A stretch of DNA of 64,000 nt from Eublepharis macularius. Lineage: Eukaryota; Chordata; Lepidosauria; Squamata; Eublepharidae. The stretch lies in the NCBI RefSeq assembly GCF_028583425.1, contig NC_072801.1, positions 13,040,001 through 13,104,000 of the forward strand. Reading direction: 5' to 3'. Positions 10,638-21,737 of the stretch are shown here, piece after piece. The position numbers and the translations under genes were made by a program. Below the pieces are notes generated by a model, which did not search any database, was not told where the DNA came from, and was given only the letters and a program-made list of their open reading frames with translations. Each line of letters opens with the position of its first letter. Position 1 is the stretch's first letter.

Positions 10638-10862
10638 TAACAACAACATTCGATTTATATACTGCCCTTCAGGACAATTTAACGCCCACTCAGAGCTGTT
10701 TACAAAGTGTATTGTTATCCTCACAACAACTAGGTGGGTGGCTGTGAGAGAGCTGTGACTGACCCAAGGTCACCCAGCTGGCTACAAATGGAGAGGAGTA
10801 GGGAATCAAACCCAGTTCTCCAGATTAGAGTCCCACCACTCTTAACTACTCACCCGGCTCTC
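10638..10862 (-). repeat. tRNA-derived SINE (Sauria-SINE-like)
   Basis: Reverse copy beginning AACAACAACATTCGATTTAT and ending in TTAACTACTCACCCGGCTCT. Confidence 0.8.
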
Positions 10863-10867
10863 TGCAT

Positions 10868-11059
10868 GGCCATTTCCACACTACTCACCTTCATCCAGAA
10901 CGGGGCGCAACGTCACGAAAAAAACCGCGGAAAATAGCATCTTCTCGTGTGAGTTTTGCGCGACGTCATGCAAAACTTGTGCGAGAAGACGCTATCTTGG
11001 GCGGGGTTTTTTGCGACGTTGCGCCCCGTTCTGGATGAAGGTGTAGTGTGGAAACGGCC
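10868..11059. mobile_element. Harbinger-like foldback MITE
   Basis: Ends GGCCATTTCCACACTA and TAGTGTGGAAACGGCC, 3-bp duplication CAT. Interior is a palindrome rich in CGCGACGTC. No coding. Confidence 0.8.
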
Positions 11060-11670
11060 CATGTCTTCAGGATATACTTGGGTGTATCCTAGGGGGTTCG
11101 CTCTTGGCTTGTGTGGAATAGATCTGGTAGTCCGAAATGAGCACTCCAACTTCTCTTTATGTCAAGCTTCCTTTCAGAGATGTTCTGTTATGATTGATCT
11201 TCTTACGGAGATACCCTTGATACACCTCTCTTATAAAAAATGTAATTATCTAAGGGCTTTGTTTCTTGGCAGAGTTGCTTCCAGTGTGATGTAGTTTTTA
11301 GAATATGGGGCTAGGCCTGAAGAGATCTGGGTTCAAATCTCTATGACCGTGAAGTTGACTGGATGCACTTGGTCGCTCTCTGTAACTTTTTCAGAACAAA
11401 ATTAAAGATCTTAAGAATTGAACTTGGAGTCATGAAAGTTTATACCCTGGAAAATTGTGTATGGTTCCAAAGGTGCTGTTGGATTCAAATGTTGTTCTGC
11501 TACCACAGACCAATATAGCTACCCACCTGAAACTATCCTCACTTTTTCAGTCTTTCCTACCTCACTAAGTTGTTGTGATGATCAAATAAAGGAGGGAGAA
11601 ACTGTGTCTCGTGAGCTGCTTGAAAGGTGAGAGAAAAATGGACTAAATGAATTCCTAGTGGTTTTATACC

Positions 11671-12119
11671 TGTCATATATGTCTCCTACATACCTGCCTT
11701 GAATGTACTGGGGTTCTGCCTATGGCCTCTGAGAGTGTGGGAAGTTCTTTATTGCTATAATGCCAGTAGGTTATCTTGCAAATATTTACTTTCTCTTTCT
11801 CACTCTGCAGAGCCAGCGTCCTTGATTGCCAGCTGAAGCTGGCTCATAGTGTACTCTTCATGGGAACTACAGATAAGTTCCTCCTTTCTCACTCTCTGCT
11901 CTAAAACAACGTCTCGCCCCAAACTCTCCCTGTTAACGGTCCTGGTCAAAGGCAGGAATATTCCCTATAACTAACCTAGCTTGCCCCACCTACGTCACTT
12001 CTGCCAATTTCACTGTCTGTGCAACCTGTACTGAATGGATCTCTAATAAAGTTACTTCAACTGGAACACCTGTGTGTTAACTGTGGAGAACTTGGGGACC
12101 TAACTGCCAGGGACTGACA
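11671..12119. mobile_element. Solo LTR fossil beside pseudogene exon 4
   Basis: Starts TGTCATATATG, ends GGGACTGACA, 449 bp, with target duplication ATACC at 11666-11670 and 12120-12124; AATAAAG near its 3' part. The element edge lies about 15-20 bases from the donor of pseudogene exon 4. Confidence 0.82.
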
Positions 12120-12139
12120 ATACCCTTTTAAGAACTTAC

Positions 12140-12238
12140 CTCCCTGTTGGTGAAGATGGAATAGCACTCTTTCACCAATATTGCTTTAAGAGGGCTGGAT
12201 CGGTGACAGCTAACATGGGCATTTGACCATCATAAAAC
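12140..12238 (-). pseudogene. Pseudogene A exon 4, one base short
   Basis: 99 nt where copy B has 100. FYDGQMPMLAVTDPAL is followed by a one-base gap, after which KAILVKECYSIFTNRE resumes in another frame. Splice sites look intact (CTCTAG acceptor, GTAAGT donor). Confidence 0.9.
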
Positions 12239-12589
12239 CTAGAGCAAACAAACATTCAGGTAATTAAACTGAGCAATACCCCACCGGTAACCAAATGGAA
12301 AACAGTAACCTCAGTGGAAATTCCAGCCCCATTTCCCTCTGGTGGTTCTAGGCTCTCATCTTTATTATGCTTTTATAAAAAGCTTGACTCTTGCAAAAGT
12401 GTTGGCTGGGTGAAGTTGTGCATGTGCTAGCTCGGTTCAGCTGGCTAGTTTTACCCTAAGATGTGTGACAACTGTTACATATGCACAGTCTTCACTGGTT
12501 GTTCTTTACACTGGGTGCTCATCAGTGCCTGCATTATCTGCACTGCAGGGGGGTGCAGTTGCTCATTTGATTGCAGTGTTGACAAATAC

Positions 12590-12748
12590 ACTTTGATTAG
12601 AAATTGGATGGGAGACCTCCAGTGAAGACCAGGATTACAGAGGCAGGCAATGGCAAACCACCTCTGTTAGTCTCTTGCCGTGAAAACCCCTCTGGGGGAG
12701 GAAGGGTCATTGTAAGTCAACTATGAGGGCACTCTCCATCACCACCAT
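12590..12748 (+). repeat. 5S-rRNA-derived SINE, 3' part
   Basis: TTGGATGGGAGACCTCCAGT (5S box C region) then CCACCTCTGTTAGTCTCTTG. Confidence 0.7.
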
Positions 12749-13810
12749 ATTGGTATTACATGGGAATGGCATTCCTCTGTACTCTCTGTGCTTCAGACCA
12801 CGTCCCTGGGAATGGACAGCTATATAATACAGTTGATACCATTTAAGAATAAGGGATTTACTGTTAAGATCTGAGGATAACTGAAACTGTACACAGCATG
12901 TAATTCCATCCTTGGAATTCTTTTCTTAAGCATTGCTTTTTTCAAGCACATTGCTTTCTATTCTGAATCTTGCTCTGCTTTATAGAACATTGGCATCACC
13001 TTTAATGAATGCTCAGGACAGACATTGTTTTATATGCTTGCAACTCCAAAATGTTTTAGGAGACCTATCTTAGCACTGGATTCTTCCCACAGTATGTACA
13101 TTTACATAAGGAATCTTTGGATTCAGCGGGTTTCCATGTGATCTGTAGAGGTGGTCGACGACTGATTTCCTAAGCATACTTACTTACAATGTAGGAGGTT
13201 TTTTTGTTGCTTGATACTCAATTACAGTTTTAATTGACTATATTTAAATTAGTAGGCATCTTGCTCATACCTTGATGTAGGCTAACAGGTGTAGTGCCCC
13301 ACCTGGAGACTGGTTTGTCCTACCTAGGAATTTGTCAGGAAAAAGCGGATTATTTAAAAAGTGATGTGAAAGATTTCATTTAAAGAATACATTTGTATTC
13401 AGAGTAGGAAAACATGGTCTTGAAAATAACCTGTAGCAGCTGGTGCTCTCTGTTAGGCAATTTGGGGAAGCCCCCTTTATACTAGTTAAAATCCATTGTT
13501 CTAGATCACTTAAAGCTTGTGAATGAATTCTTTTTACACCCTTTTTGTTTAACATTCTCGTTCCTACAATTAACAATAACTATGGGCCTCGAAAAAGCAC
13601 AGCAAGTACTGCAAGTAATTTTCATTACACACTAAAAATTATAATTGTTTAGGTCCACACTTTTAGTCTCAGCCTTGGGCATGTTAACTTCGTGTGTTAT
13701 AAAACACAATGGTGCCATGTAGAGTGTTTTTATTACAGTGACCTTTCGAAATGCTAGTCATGATGACCTGTCATTCCATCACATCGAGGAAATCATGTAA
13801 CTTTGATTAT

Positions 13811-13917
13811 GGACCAAGCTACAAGTGACGAGTGGAGCGCAAGTGAACAGGGAGGAATACGCATGAGTCTGTTCACTTGCCGTTCAAATGTCATTCGTCA
13901 CTTGTAGCTTGGCTCAT
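13811..13917. mobile_element. Foldback MITE, GGCCAAGC family
   Basis: About 107 bp with inverted ends GGACCAAGCTACAAGTGACG and TCACTTGTAGCTTGGCTC. Confidence 0.75.
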
Positions 13918-13974
13918 TTTAAGACCTGTTTATGTATAGAACTATATGAGGTCCTCTGTACTGTAAACAATATT

Positions 13975-14146
13975 GGCCGTTTTCACACTGCTTACTGGCC
14001 ACGGAACATCGCGCCAAGCTCCCAGAACGGCAGTGTCTTCCTGGTGCGATTTTGCGCAAGAACGTGTGAAATTGCGCCAGGAAGATGCTGTTGTTCCGGG
14101 AGCTTGGCGCAATGTTCCACGGCCAGTAAGCAGCGTGAAAACAGCC
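13975..14146. mobile_element. Harbinger-like foldback MITE
   Basis: GGCCGTTTTCACACTGCTTA to GCAGCGTGAAAACAGCC, 3-bp duplication ATT. Arms carry TGCGCAAGAACG. Confidence 0.8.
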
Positions 14147-14558
14147 ATTGTCTTGTATTGCTGGAAAGATATAAATGCAGATGCTGACGACTTATTGTTA
14201 CGCAGCCTACTGTAATAGAGTGTGCATCAGGATTATGTGAGAACTTCTCAGAATAACCTGTTTCTGCTTCTAAGATCACCAAGCTTGAAGCCTTGATTTA
14301 TTATTCAGACGAGAGAAGGGGACCTCAAAACTGGCAACAGAGGTAATAAAATTTTCCCTTACACTCTCCATCCATAAAGGTATATTTTTAAAAAAAGTTC
14401 CTCCCACCTGAGCTATCCAACTCCAGCAATGGAAGATTGCATCTAGTGTGGAATTTTTTTTAAAGATCACCATAGCCTTTATTATTGTTTAAGGCAGGGA
14501 TCTCCCACAGGTAGCTTGTGTAGTAGCTCTTATTAAAGATAAACTTGGTGACCCCAGA

Positions 14559-14807
14559 GAGCCAGTTTGATGTAGTGGTTAAGAGTGGCAGGACTCTAAT
14601 CTGGAGAACCAGGTTTGATTTCCCACTCCTCCGCTTGAAGCCAGCTGGGTGACCTTGGGTCAGTCACAGCTTCTCGGAGCTCTCTCAGCCGCACCTGCCT
14701 CACAGGGTGATTGTTGTGAGGATGATAATAACACACTTTGTAAACAGCTCTGATCGGGCGTTAAGTTGTCCTGAAGGGTGGTATATCAATTGTATGTTGT
14801 TGTTGTT
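14559..14807 (+). repeat. tRNA-derived SINE (Sauria-SINE-like)
   Basis: GAGCCAGTTTGATGTAGTGG through GGTATATCAATTGTATGTTG. Confidence 0.83.
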
Positions 14808-15060
14808 AAAAGGATCCAAGAAAAAAAGCCCTCTTGGCATTGGGGAATTGGGATAGGTAGTAACTTAAAGAAGTTTCTATTTATTTAAAGAAGGTATTCA
14901 TTATAGCCAAAACAGCCTCAAATGATAAACTTGCAGTTTTACTAATTAAAATTTACCCTTTCCAATTAACTACCTAGAGCTTTAGTCAATAGATTGACCA
15001 ACCAAGCCAGTTGCAGCTTATAGCACTAGAAGGCCAAAACAAAAAAAAAAGGATACTCAC

Positions 15061-15233
15061 CCCAGACTTTTCCATATTCCCTGTAGAGAGGTTAGCTGTG
15101 TTAGTCTGGTAGCAAAATCAAAAAGAGTCCAGTAGCACCTTTAAGACTAACCAATTTTATTTTAGCATAAGCTTTCGAGAATCAAGTTCTCTTCGTCAGA
15201 TGCCTGATATTCTTCATCAAACTTAATTAACCC
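15061..15233 (-). pseudogene. Pseudogene A exon 3, split by a foldback SINE
   Basis: The 5' part, GLIKFDEEY, is at 15207-15233. The 3' part, YREYGKVWG, with donor GTGAGT, is at 15061-15085. A 121-bp copy of the hairpin SINE-like family lies between. The pieces restore roughly the 53-nt exon. Confidence 0.85.
15086..15206. repeat. Hairpin SINE-like repeat inside pseudogene exon 3
   Basis: 121-bp one-arm copy, GAGGTTAGCTGTGTTAGTCT to CTCTTCGTCAGATGCC, between the halves of exon 3. Confidence 0.82.
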
Positions 15234-15596
15234 CTGCAAAGCACATTTTAATTTTCAGTTGAAAGTGCAGCATGGCATTTAACTAGACGAAAACAGGGAG
15301 TGGCCAGGCCTCAGGGTGGCCACTCCCAATATTTCATGGGTTAATCTCCTTTTCAAAGTCTCTAGTGAAAGGAGTAAGATCCACAGTGTGATCCTAGAAC
15401 CAAAAAGGGAGTTTCGAGAGTTTTTGCTGTCAGCTGCTCCCTTACGTCATGAGGCTCTGCCTCTGAGCCGCCTGTCACAGCCCAGCTCTGCCATCCCCCT
15501 GTTGACCTAATGGGTAACAGCCTCTGTCAAGTGCTGGCAGGCTCCACCCCTGCACATCCAGGCTCCACCCCCTCATTCTAAGGCCCTCTGTCAAGG

Positions 15597-15853
15597 TCAG
15601 TTTGGAGTAGTGGTTAAGAGCGGCAGGACTCTTAATCTGGAGAGCCGGGTTTGATTCCCTACTCCTCCACTCGGAGCCAGCTGGGTGACCTTGGGTCAGT
15701 CACAGCTCTTCCAGAGCTCTCTCAGCCCCACCTACCTCACAGAATGATTGTTGTGGGAATAATAATAACATACTTTGTAAACCGCTCTGGGTGGTCATTA
15801 AGTTGTCCTGAAGGGTGGTATATAAATCGAATATTGTTGGGGTAGTAGTTGTT
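15597..15853 (+). repeat. tRNA-derived SINE (Sauria-SINE-like)
   Basis: GTCAGTTTGGAGTAGTGGTT through GGTATATAAATCGAATATTG; next to pseudogene exon 2. Confidence 0.83.
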
Positions 15854-15870
15854 ATAAAGTCTAAGCTTAC

Positions 15871-15964
15871 ATGGCACTAGGATAGTGCCGTGCCAAAGAA
15901 AGGGATAGGTCTTGGTCCAGGGATACCCAACTTCTTGAAGACACCATAAGGCCAGATCCCATAT
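15871..15964 (-). pseudogene. Pseudogene A exon 2, with premature stop
   Basis: 94 nt with good acceptor and donor. Reads [19 protein letters not shown], then IPFFGTALS, stop (TAG), CH; the stop replaces the Tyr of copy B ([10 protein letters not shown]). Confidence 0.9.
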
Positions 15965-16532
15965 CTGTAAAACAAATGTGAAATATATAGTGAGACATCA
16001 GAAATGTCTGAAAGTCCAGGTTACAATAGCAGGTGCCTAAGGAAGCAAAGAGCTGTTGCAGCATCTAACTCTGGTGCAATCTTACACCCCTGTTACTAAC
16101 TGAATTAGTTGAGGGTCCATTTGACACACAAGCATGCATCCCTTTGTGGCTGCAACATCAAGTGAGGACGTAGAACTTAAATATCCTCTCAGACACATTG
16201 TTTGGGTCAAATACCAGTCATCTCTGGCATGTGTGGGGGAGGGAGGGGGTCCATGGCACCCACAGCTATGTTTTCAGGCACCTGTTTGCTTCTTTTTGGT
16301 CATAAAATCCAAAGGATTCTTGAATGGAATGGGAGGTTGGGCAGGGAATGGGAGCTCCAATTTGCTCCCTATCTGCTGAATTACTAGCAACGTGCTGAAT
16401 TCATCCACAGTGTGCTACTGCTGTGTGCCATCTGCTTGGTCATAGCGCCATCTTCCTTATGGCTCTGTGCTTGGAACCCTCTCCCTGTGGCCACATGAGG
16501 AGCAAACCTTCCTCTTTCTTTGAAAATGCAAC

Positions 16533-16635
16533 AGTGGACCAAGCTACAAGTGAAGAATGACACTTGAACGGCAAGTGAACAGACTCACGTGTATTCCTCC
16601 CTGTTCAATTGCCCTCCACTTGCCCTCCACTCAAT
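16533..16635. mobile_element. Half copy of the GGCCAAGC foldback MITE
   Basis: Starts GGACCAAGCTACAAGTGA and runs through the arm to the Y-rich centre; the opposite arm is missing. Confidence 0.6.
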
Positions 16636-17164
16636 CACTACACAACACCTCCTTTTCGAACTAAGCAGCCCATCCTGGCTTTTCTCTGGTGCTCCAGAAG
16701 ATCCATCTTCTTTCTCTTTGCAGGCTGTGCCTGTTCAGAAGCAGCTGCCTCTGACACAAGGGTGATGCTGGGCCCCCAAGCCTGTAGCATCCATTGTGTG
16801 ATCAGTTCTGCCCCATGGTGGCCACTCTTGCGGTGCTGCTCCCTTCCTCAAAATTCCCAGGTGTTCAACAAGGTTGTGGATCCCTGATTCATACATTCAG
16901 TCCTCAACACTACCGAATGGTGTGTGTGCGTGAGTGACTCAGCCTCTGAGGAATAGCTCAGAGACAGTTTTAGGGTTCCAAGGGAGGCATCATACTGAAT
17001 AGTGACAACAGAAATTACTGGGAGGGGGGCAGAATACATTCCAGAGGTTCCGAGGGGGAGGGGGCATGGAGTCAGCCTTTAAGGGCTCTGTGACATCACT
17101 TATGACATGGAGCTGGAACCTCTTTGGAGCAAAAGAACTTTGTCTTGAGGACTGACGGAGGGGA
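16636..17164. other. Region upstream of pseudogene A, no gene seen
   Basis: Searched for an exon 1 like that of copy B (ETWLLLV, minus strand) between 15965 and 17164 and beyond; none seen. A few GGGGAGGGGG runs. Confidence 0.4.
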
Positions 17165-17212
17165 TTTTAAATTTAACATCGGTTGTGGATAAACGTGCAC
17201 ATTCTTACATTG

Positions 17213-18350
17213 GTCGCTTCCACACGTCCTTAATGAGACAGCCTGCTAACGGAACTTTGGCGGGTTATCTCACTCGTTACATCCGTCATCGTTTCCCATG
17301 CACGAGCAGGTCATCATGATCCCAGGTTTTGAGCGTTTTTTGTGAAACGTGTTCCGTTTTCATTTTTGATGCCGCTTTTTTCACGTGATTATCTAACGTA
17401 TCAATGCATCTGGAGGCTTTTTTGTGCTTTTGAAGTGCCCTCCCACAAATCTCCAACCCCATCTCTTGCCATTACCCCTCCCACACAAGTGTCTGGCTCG
17501 CATGTGCGATCGTATAAGTCCCCCCCCCCCGTTTTTTTTTTTACTTTTTAAAACAGTCCTTGCACTATTACAAGGTTTTGGAAAATATAACAGCTCCTAG
17601 CAGCGCTCCCCCCCCCCCGCACCCGCTCCCCCCCCGCACCCGTGGCATCAGTCAAAAGGGGCATGGGGAAGAGAGCAGGGGCTCCCTCCTCCTCTGATCC
17701 CTCAGCCACCGCTTGGCTTGTGCCTGGCCCTCCCAAGACCCCACAGAGGCAGCAGAGAGCACCACCCCCGCTGCTGTGGGATGTTGGGAGGGCCTCGCTG
17801 CAGCACTGAGCCTTCCTGCAGCCTGTGCTGAGCTCTACCAGGCCTCTGGAGACCCCAAGGAGGCAGCGGAGAGGCAAACCATTTTGCCCCTCACTCGCTT
17901 CTTATCCCTGCATACTGCGCCTCCGCGGGGATAAGGAGTGAGTGCTAGGGAACATGGTTTGCCTTTTATATAGTAGGATATGAAATCATGCCATTGCGCT
18001 GCTTCTACTGTTTGCATACTTATTGCATTTAAAACTGTGGGAAATCAACAGTAGAGAACGAAGTACTACACATGCCCAGTTTCTACAGAAACTGAAAGAC
18101 AGGACAACAATATAGTGCAATCTCACATGTGCTCAAAAAAAAAAAGGAACGTTGGGACTGCACCATCATTTGTGACAAGGTACAGAAAGAACGCGCTTTC
18201 TGTTTTGGGACATTTTGTCCTTCCACTACGAACACACACAAGAAACGCTTGAGGATGCTGCGTATGGAAGGTGAGTTATGAAAGTGGGTTGGGAAGACTC
18301 GGCTTCAGGACAGAGAAAGCCCGAAAAAAAGGAACATGTAGAACCGACCA
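17213..18350. mobile_element. Long MITE, GGTCGCTTCCACAC end, Harbinger-like
   Basis: Begins GGTCGCTTCCACACG; its right end TAGAACCGACC is followed by ATT, matching the ATT before 17213 (3-bp duplication). The middle, 17440-17930, is GC- and C-rich with poly-C runs. No transposase seen. Confidence 0.6.
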
Positions 18351-18354
18351 TTGT

Positions 18355-19202
18355 GTTTGTTTTTTCAAAATATATTTTATTAGTACAAACACGTTATATA
18401 TAACACACAGGTAACAGTAATTATACATTAACTGTTTTTAAAAGCTTATAAATTCTTATAAATTCTGTACATAATTTTGTGAATACCTAAACAATAATCA
18501 AATAAACTAAGAATAAAGACGCAAGACGAGTTGTCTCCAAGCTATGATTGGTTTCAATATAGACAGATTAGAGATCTCTATAACTCGGACTGTGTGAAAG
18601 GAGGGGTAAGAATGGAGAATTCGGAATTAGAGGAGGTAATTTTACAAGAGGATAAAAAGGAAATCTCTAAGACTTAAAAAGTGTTGCTAAAATGGTACAC
18701 AGAAGATGAGACAGTTAAAGTGCAAATGGTGAAGTGGGCTATAAACTTTAATAAAGAAATAACAATGGAGGCGTGGGAATACTTGTGGAAGAATACGTTG
18801 AAGATCACGACATGCACTAACATTAAAGAGAACGTTTATAAAATGATTTACCGTTGGTATTTGACACCAAAGAAAATTGCGTTAGGGAATTTGAACATGT
18901 CTAATAAATGCTGGAAATGTAAAAAGCATGAAGGATCGTTGTACCACATGTGGTGGACTTGTGAGGTAGCTAGGCAGTACTGGGGGGAAATAATAAGAGT
19001 GATAAGTGTGATAAAGAGTGATAAAAAAGTGATGAGTAATAAAAAAAAAATCAAATAAACCAGTGTGATTGACTCTATCTTGTATTACCAGATTGTTTTC
19101 ATTTCATTGATCTAGGGTGGTAAGAAGTAAATTTTTAGGCAATTGCTTGTTATTTTTTGTCATGTAATCAAGAAATGGTAGCCATTTTATTATAAAGTCA
19201 GT
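18355..19202 (-). mobile_element. L1 3' end inserted in reverse, itself split
   Basis: Flanked by the 16-bp duplication TAGAACCGACCATTGT (18339-18354, 19203-19218). Poly-T lies at its low end. On the minus strand 19061-19202 reads FIIKWLPFLDYMTKNNKQLP, the end of L1 ORF2, and 18355-18507 is its 3' UTR; 18508-19049 separates them. Confidence 0.7.
18508..19049 (+). mobile_element. L1 ORF2 fragment with poly-A, inside another L1
   Basis: Reads WEYLWKNTLKITTCTNIKEN, then YKMIYRWYLTPKKIAL and CWKCKKHEGSLYHMWWTC, the L1 C-terminal zinc-knuckle region. Ends in an A-run within ORF2 and is flanked by ATCAAATAAAC (18497-18507 and 19050-19060), so it looks like a retrocopy of a prematurely polyadenylated L1 RNA. 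Confidence 0.72.
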
Positions 19203-19371
19203 TAGAACCGACCATTGTTGGTGGACATGCCCAAAGATCCAGGTGTATTGTGGAAAAGTTATTACCACTATAGAAAAAATAATAGGTTACACAATACAAT
19301 GGAATCCAGAAACAATACTGTTGAACTTATGGAATAAAACCAATGTTCCTACTTATAGAATAGATCTTGGT

Positions 19372-20248
19372 CGAATCCACATTACTCATTCTAAGTCGCA
19401 TGTTCCCCGCATTCCCCACGCAATCCCGAGTGCCGGTCACATTACCTCATTAAACAGACGCATTTCATTCGCATTTCTCCCGAATATGTGGTCACAGGTT
19501 TTCAACGGGAGTTTCACGGTGGCCGTGAATGGGCCAATGCGCAATTTATGCGTTTTTTTAAAAACCCCCCCACTTCCTGTCTCTCCGGCCGTTCTGAGAG
19601 TTCCTATTGGCTGATTCAACTTGCAAGTGCTCCGTAGTCTGCAAAAGACTGTTTTTGACTTCATAGCATTGGATTTATTGATTATGCTGTTTCTGAATCA
19701 AATCTGGTAGTTTGAAAAATCATTTTGGGGTGAATCCATTCTCAGAACGGACTCGTGAAACTTCCTTTTTAACTGTTTTTTATTTTTTTATTTTATATTA
19801 CTGTAATATCGAAATTATGAAATATCGAAATAATGACACTCCAAGGAAGTGAAACTTCAGTAAACTTCAGGCACTGAACTGTCCTGCATAGGAAATGCCC
19901 ACAAAAGCTTCCCACATGCTTCCAAATTTCCAAAAAAGAAATGGGAGAGAGCCATCAGTGCTGTCAGTGGGGGAAAGAGAGGCATCATTATCTTCAATGA
20001 TGTTTCTTTATAAGGTAAGATCGAAATAACGGAAAAGTGTGCTAAATTTTTTTTAAAAAAAATGGGCGGGGAAAAAAAGGTCCCGCCCAAAAAAGCGGTT
20101 TTTGAGCGGCCATGTGACCGGAGGGACGCGCAAGAAAGACGGATTGGAAGCAGGGATGTGAACGAAGAGGAAAAAATCACGGATTGGAGGCAAACGGAAG
20201 ATATCCGATAAACATGCGGGTAATGGGTGAATGTGGATTCGACCCTTG
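19372..20248. mobile_element. MITE with GGTCGAATCCACATT ends inside the old L1
   Basis: Inverted ends GGTCGAATCCACATTAC and GAATGTGGATTCGACC, about 877 bp, flanked by CTT on both sides. The L1 frame resumes after it. Confidence 0.7.
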
Positions 20249-20644
20249 TCTCATTAATGGTAACAGCAGCCAAGATAGCCATAGCCCAAAAATGGAAAAG
20301 TGACAGTATACCTACTATTAATCAATAGATGTCAAACGTCTGGAATCTCTTAGTATCTGACACAATAACAGACCAAGTAGCTCATCAGAGAATCCCAGTT
20401 ATCAGTCGATCTTCATGGAGATTTGGCTTCCCTTTCTAAACCATTTTTACTGAGCATCCTATTAAGGAATATACTGTATCTAACAAATATGTTGACATCT
20501 GTCTCTGTTAATTGTTTATGACCTGTTTAGATGTTAACTATATAATCCATGTATAAGGTATTCATGTTTGGAGTCCTGTTATTGTTGTATTATTATTGTC
20601 TTACTGTTAAAAATTCAGAAATAAAAAGTTACTTTAAAAAATCA

Positions 20645-21545
20645 GTATCGGAAGTGGGGAGATTCTTGACTATTTAACCCTCCGCTGTGGCTTGCAGCTG
20701 TGATCAAGGCTGGGGGGACAGGGCAGGAACGGAGATGTCAGCGTTGAGCACATTATTCATTTCGCAAATGGGTTATTGTGTCGCTGAGGTGGAAGACAAA
20801 ACCAGCCTCCTGGCTGCCGCTGATAAAAATAAAGTTGTGTTCCATTTTAAATGCCGGCTCTCCATCGCTTAATGTATAGAACACAGCGTTGGGATGAAAG
20901 ATCCTCAAACCTTTACCCAGAGGCAGTAGAGTTGTTAATGCTAACTCGGGAGTTAAGCATTTACTTGGGGAGGGGGGGGGAAATGTTCAGCACCCCCCCT
21001 CCCCACCCCCAAAGCTGCTTTGTAAGATTGTTTAGTAAGAGTCATAGCTGATAACGCCTGGATGCCTGCTGCTTCTGCAAAAATCTTCAGAGAGAGATAA
21101 CCCCAAGGTAAAAGCAATCATTTCATAAAGGAATATTTGCCCCAGTAAAAGCGGCTTTAGCAAAAAAATTTTAAAAGGGCGAAAAAAGCCAAGCTTCTCT
21201 CTAGGTTCATTCCCAGCTCCAGGCAAGAAGACAGAAAAGGGCTGGAGAGGAGAGAGCAGAGAGAAATAAAAATGCTGCTGCTTACACGTATTTATTGCTG
21301 AGAAATCAAAGCAGAACTGGAAGTTATGCTCCAAACAGTGTTTTCATTAAGGAAGTTCTTCATTTTGGATTCAAGGTTTCTTCCTCCCCCCGCCCAAGTT
21401 GGCAGTGTGCCAAGGCAGCTTTTGAGTTGGAGAGAATCGCTCTGAATGCTTGCCAAGAAGATTACAGGATTGTGTCAGCTGCAACACTTCTGACACTTTT
21501 GTTGTGAGTTTAATTGAAGGAATTGCTAACCTAGCTAAAGCTCAG
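20645..21545. other. Gene-free stretch
   Basis: No coding or repeat family recognised. Includes a poly-G/poly-C rich patch at 20970-21010. Confidence 0.4.
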
Positions 21546-21547
21546 GC

Positions 21548-21737
21548 TGGGGCTATGACTCAGTGTTAGAACACTTGTTTTGCATGCATAAGGTCCCAGG
21601 TTCAATCCCTGGCATCTTCCACTTTAAAAACAATGAGTGGCGTAGTAGGTGATGTCAAAGACCTCCATCAGAGACCCTGGAGAGCTCCGGCCAGTCAGAG
21701 TAGAAAGTTCTGCCCTTAATAGGCCAGTGGGCTGACA
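21548..21737 (+). repeat. tRNA-derived SINE of the second type
   Basis: GGGGCTATGACTCAGTGTTA, box B GGTTCAATCCCTGGC, then GAGACCCTGGAGAGCTCC. Confidence 0.7.

Larger units (their letters stand above)
219..15964 (-). pseudogene. CYP3A pseudogene (copy A), 3' end beyond the window
   Basis: Recognisable exons on the minus strand: 2 (15871-15964), 3 (15207-15233 and 15061-15085, split), 4 (12140-12238), 5 (9116-9214), 6 (8452-8540), 7 (5951-6099), 8 (4876-4982 and 4306-4326, split), 9 (2614-2701), 10 (897-1048), 12 (219-371). Exon 1 was not found upstream, exon 11 is absent between exons 10 and 12, and exon 13 would lie left of the window. Damage: TAG in exon 2, insertion in exon 3, one-base deletion in exon 4, loss of the C-helix Trp in exon 5, MITE plus solo LTR in exon 8. 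Exons 6, 7, 9 and 10 still read open. It sits tandemly, same strand, downstream of copy B, so it is an old tandem duplicate. Confidence 0.92.
17165..20640 (+). mobile_element. Old L1 3' end, interrupted by nested insertions
   Basis: Three separated blocks read as one L1 ORF2 C-terminus: about 17165-17212 (CTFLH), 19216-19371 (HCWWTCPKIQVYCGKVITT) and 20249-20640 (TAAKIAIAQKWKSDSIPT and an A-rich end). The gaps are a Harbinger-like MITE with L1s inside it, and a second MITE. Confidence 0.7.

Noticed and set aside
15597-15853. tRNA gene
   Set aside because: The box-B-like GGTTTGATTC belongs to a repeated SINE head; no cloverleaf was evident.
17548-17934. Open frames in C-rich sequence
   Set aside because: Composition effect of poly-C/GC-rich interior of a MITE.
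18840-19060. Considered twin-primed inversion to explain the L1 pieces
   Set aside because: Two separate target duplications (16 bp and 11 bp) fit nested insertions better than one inverted insertion.
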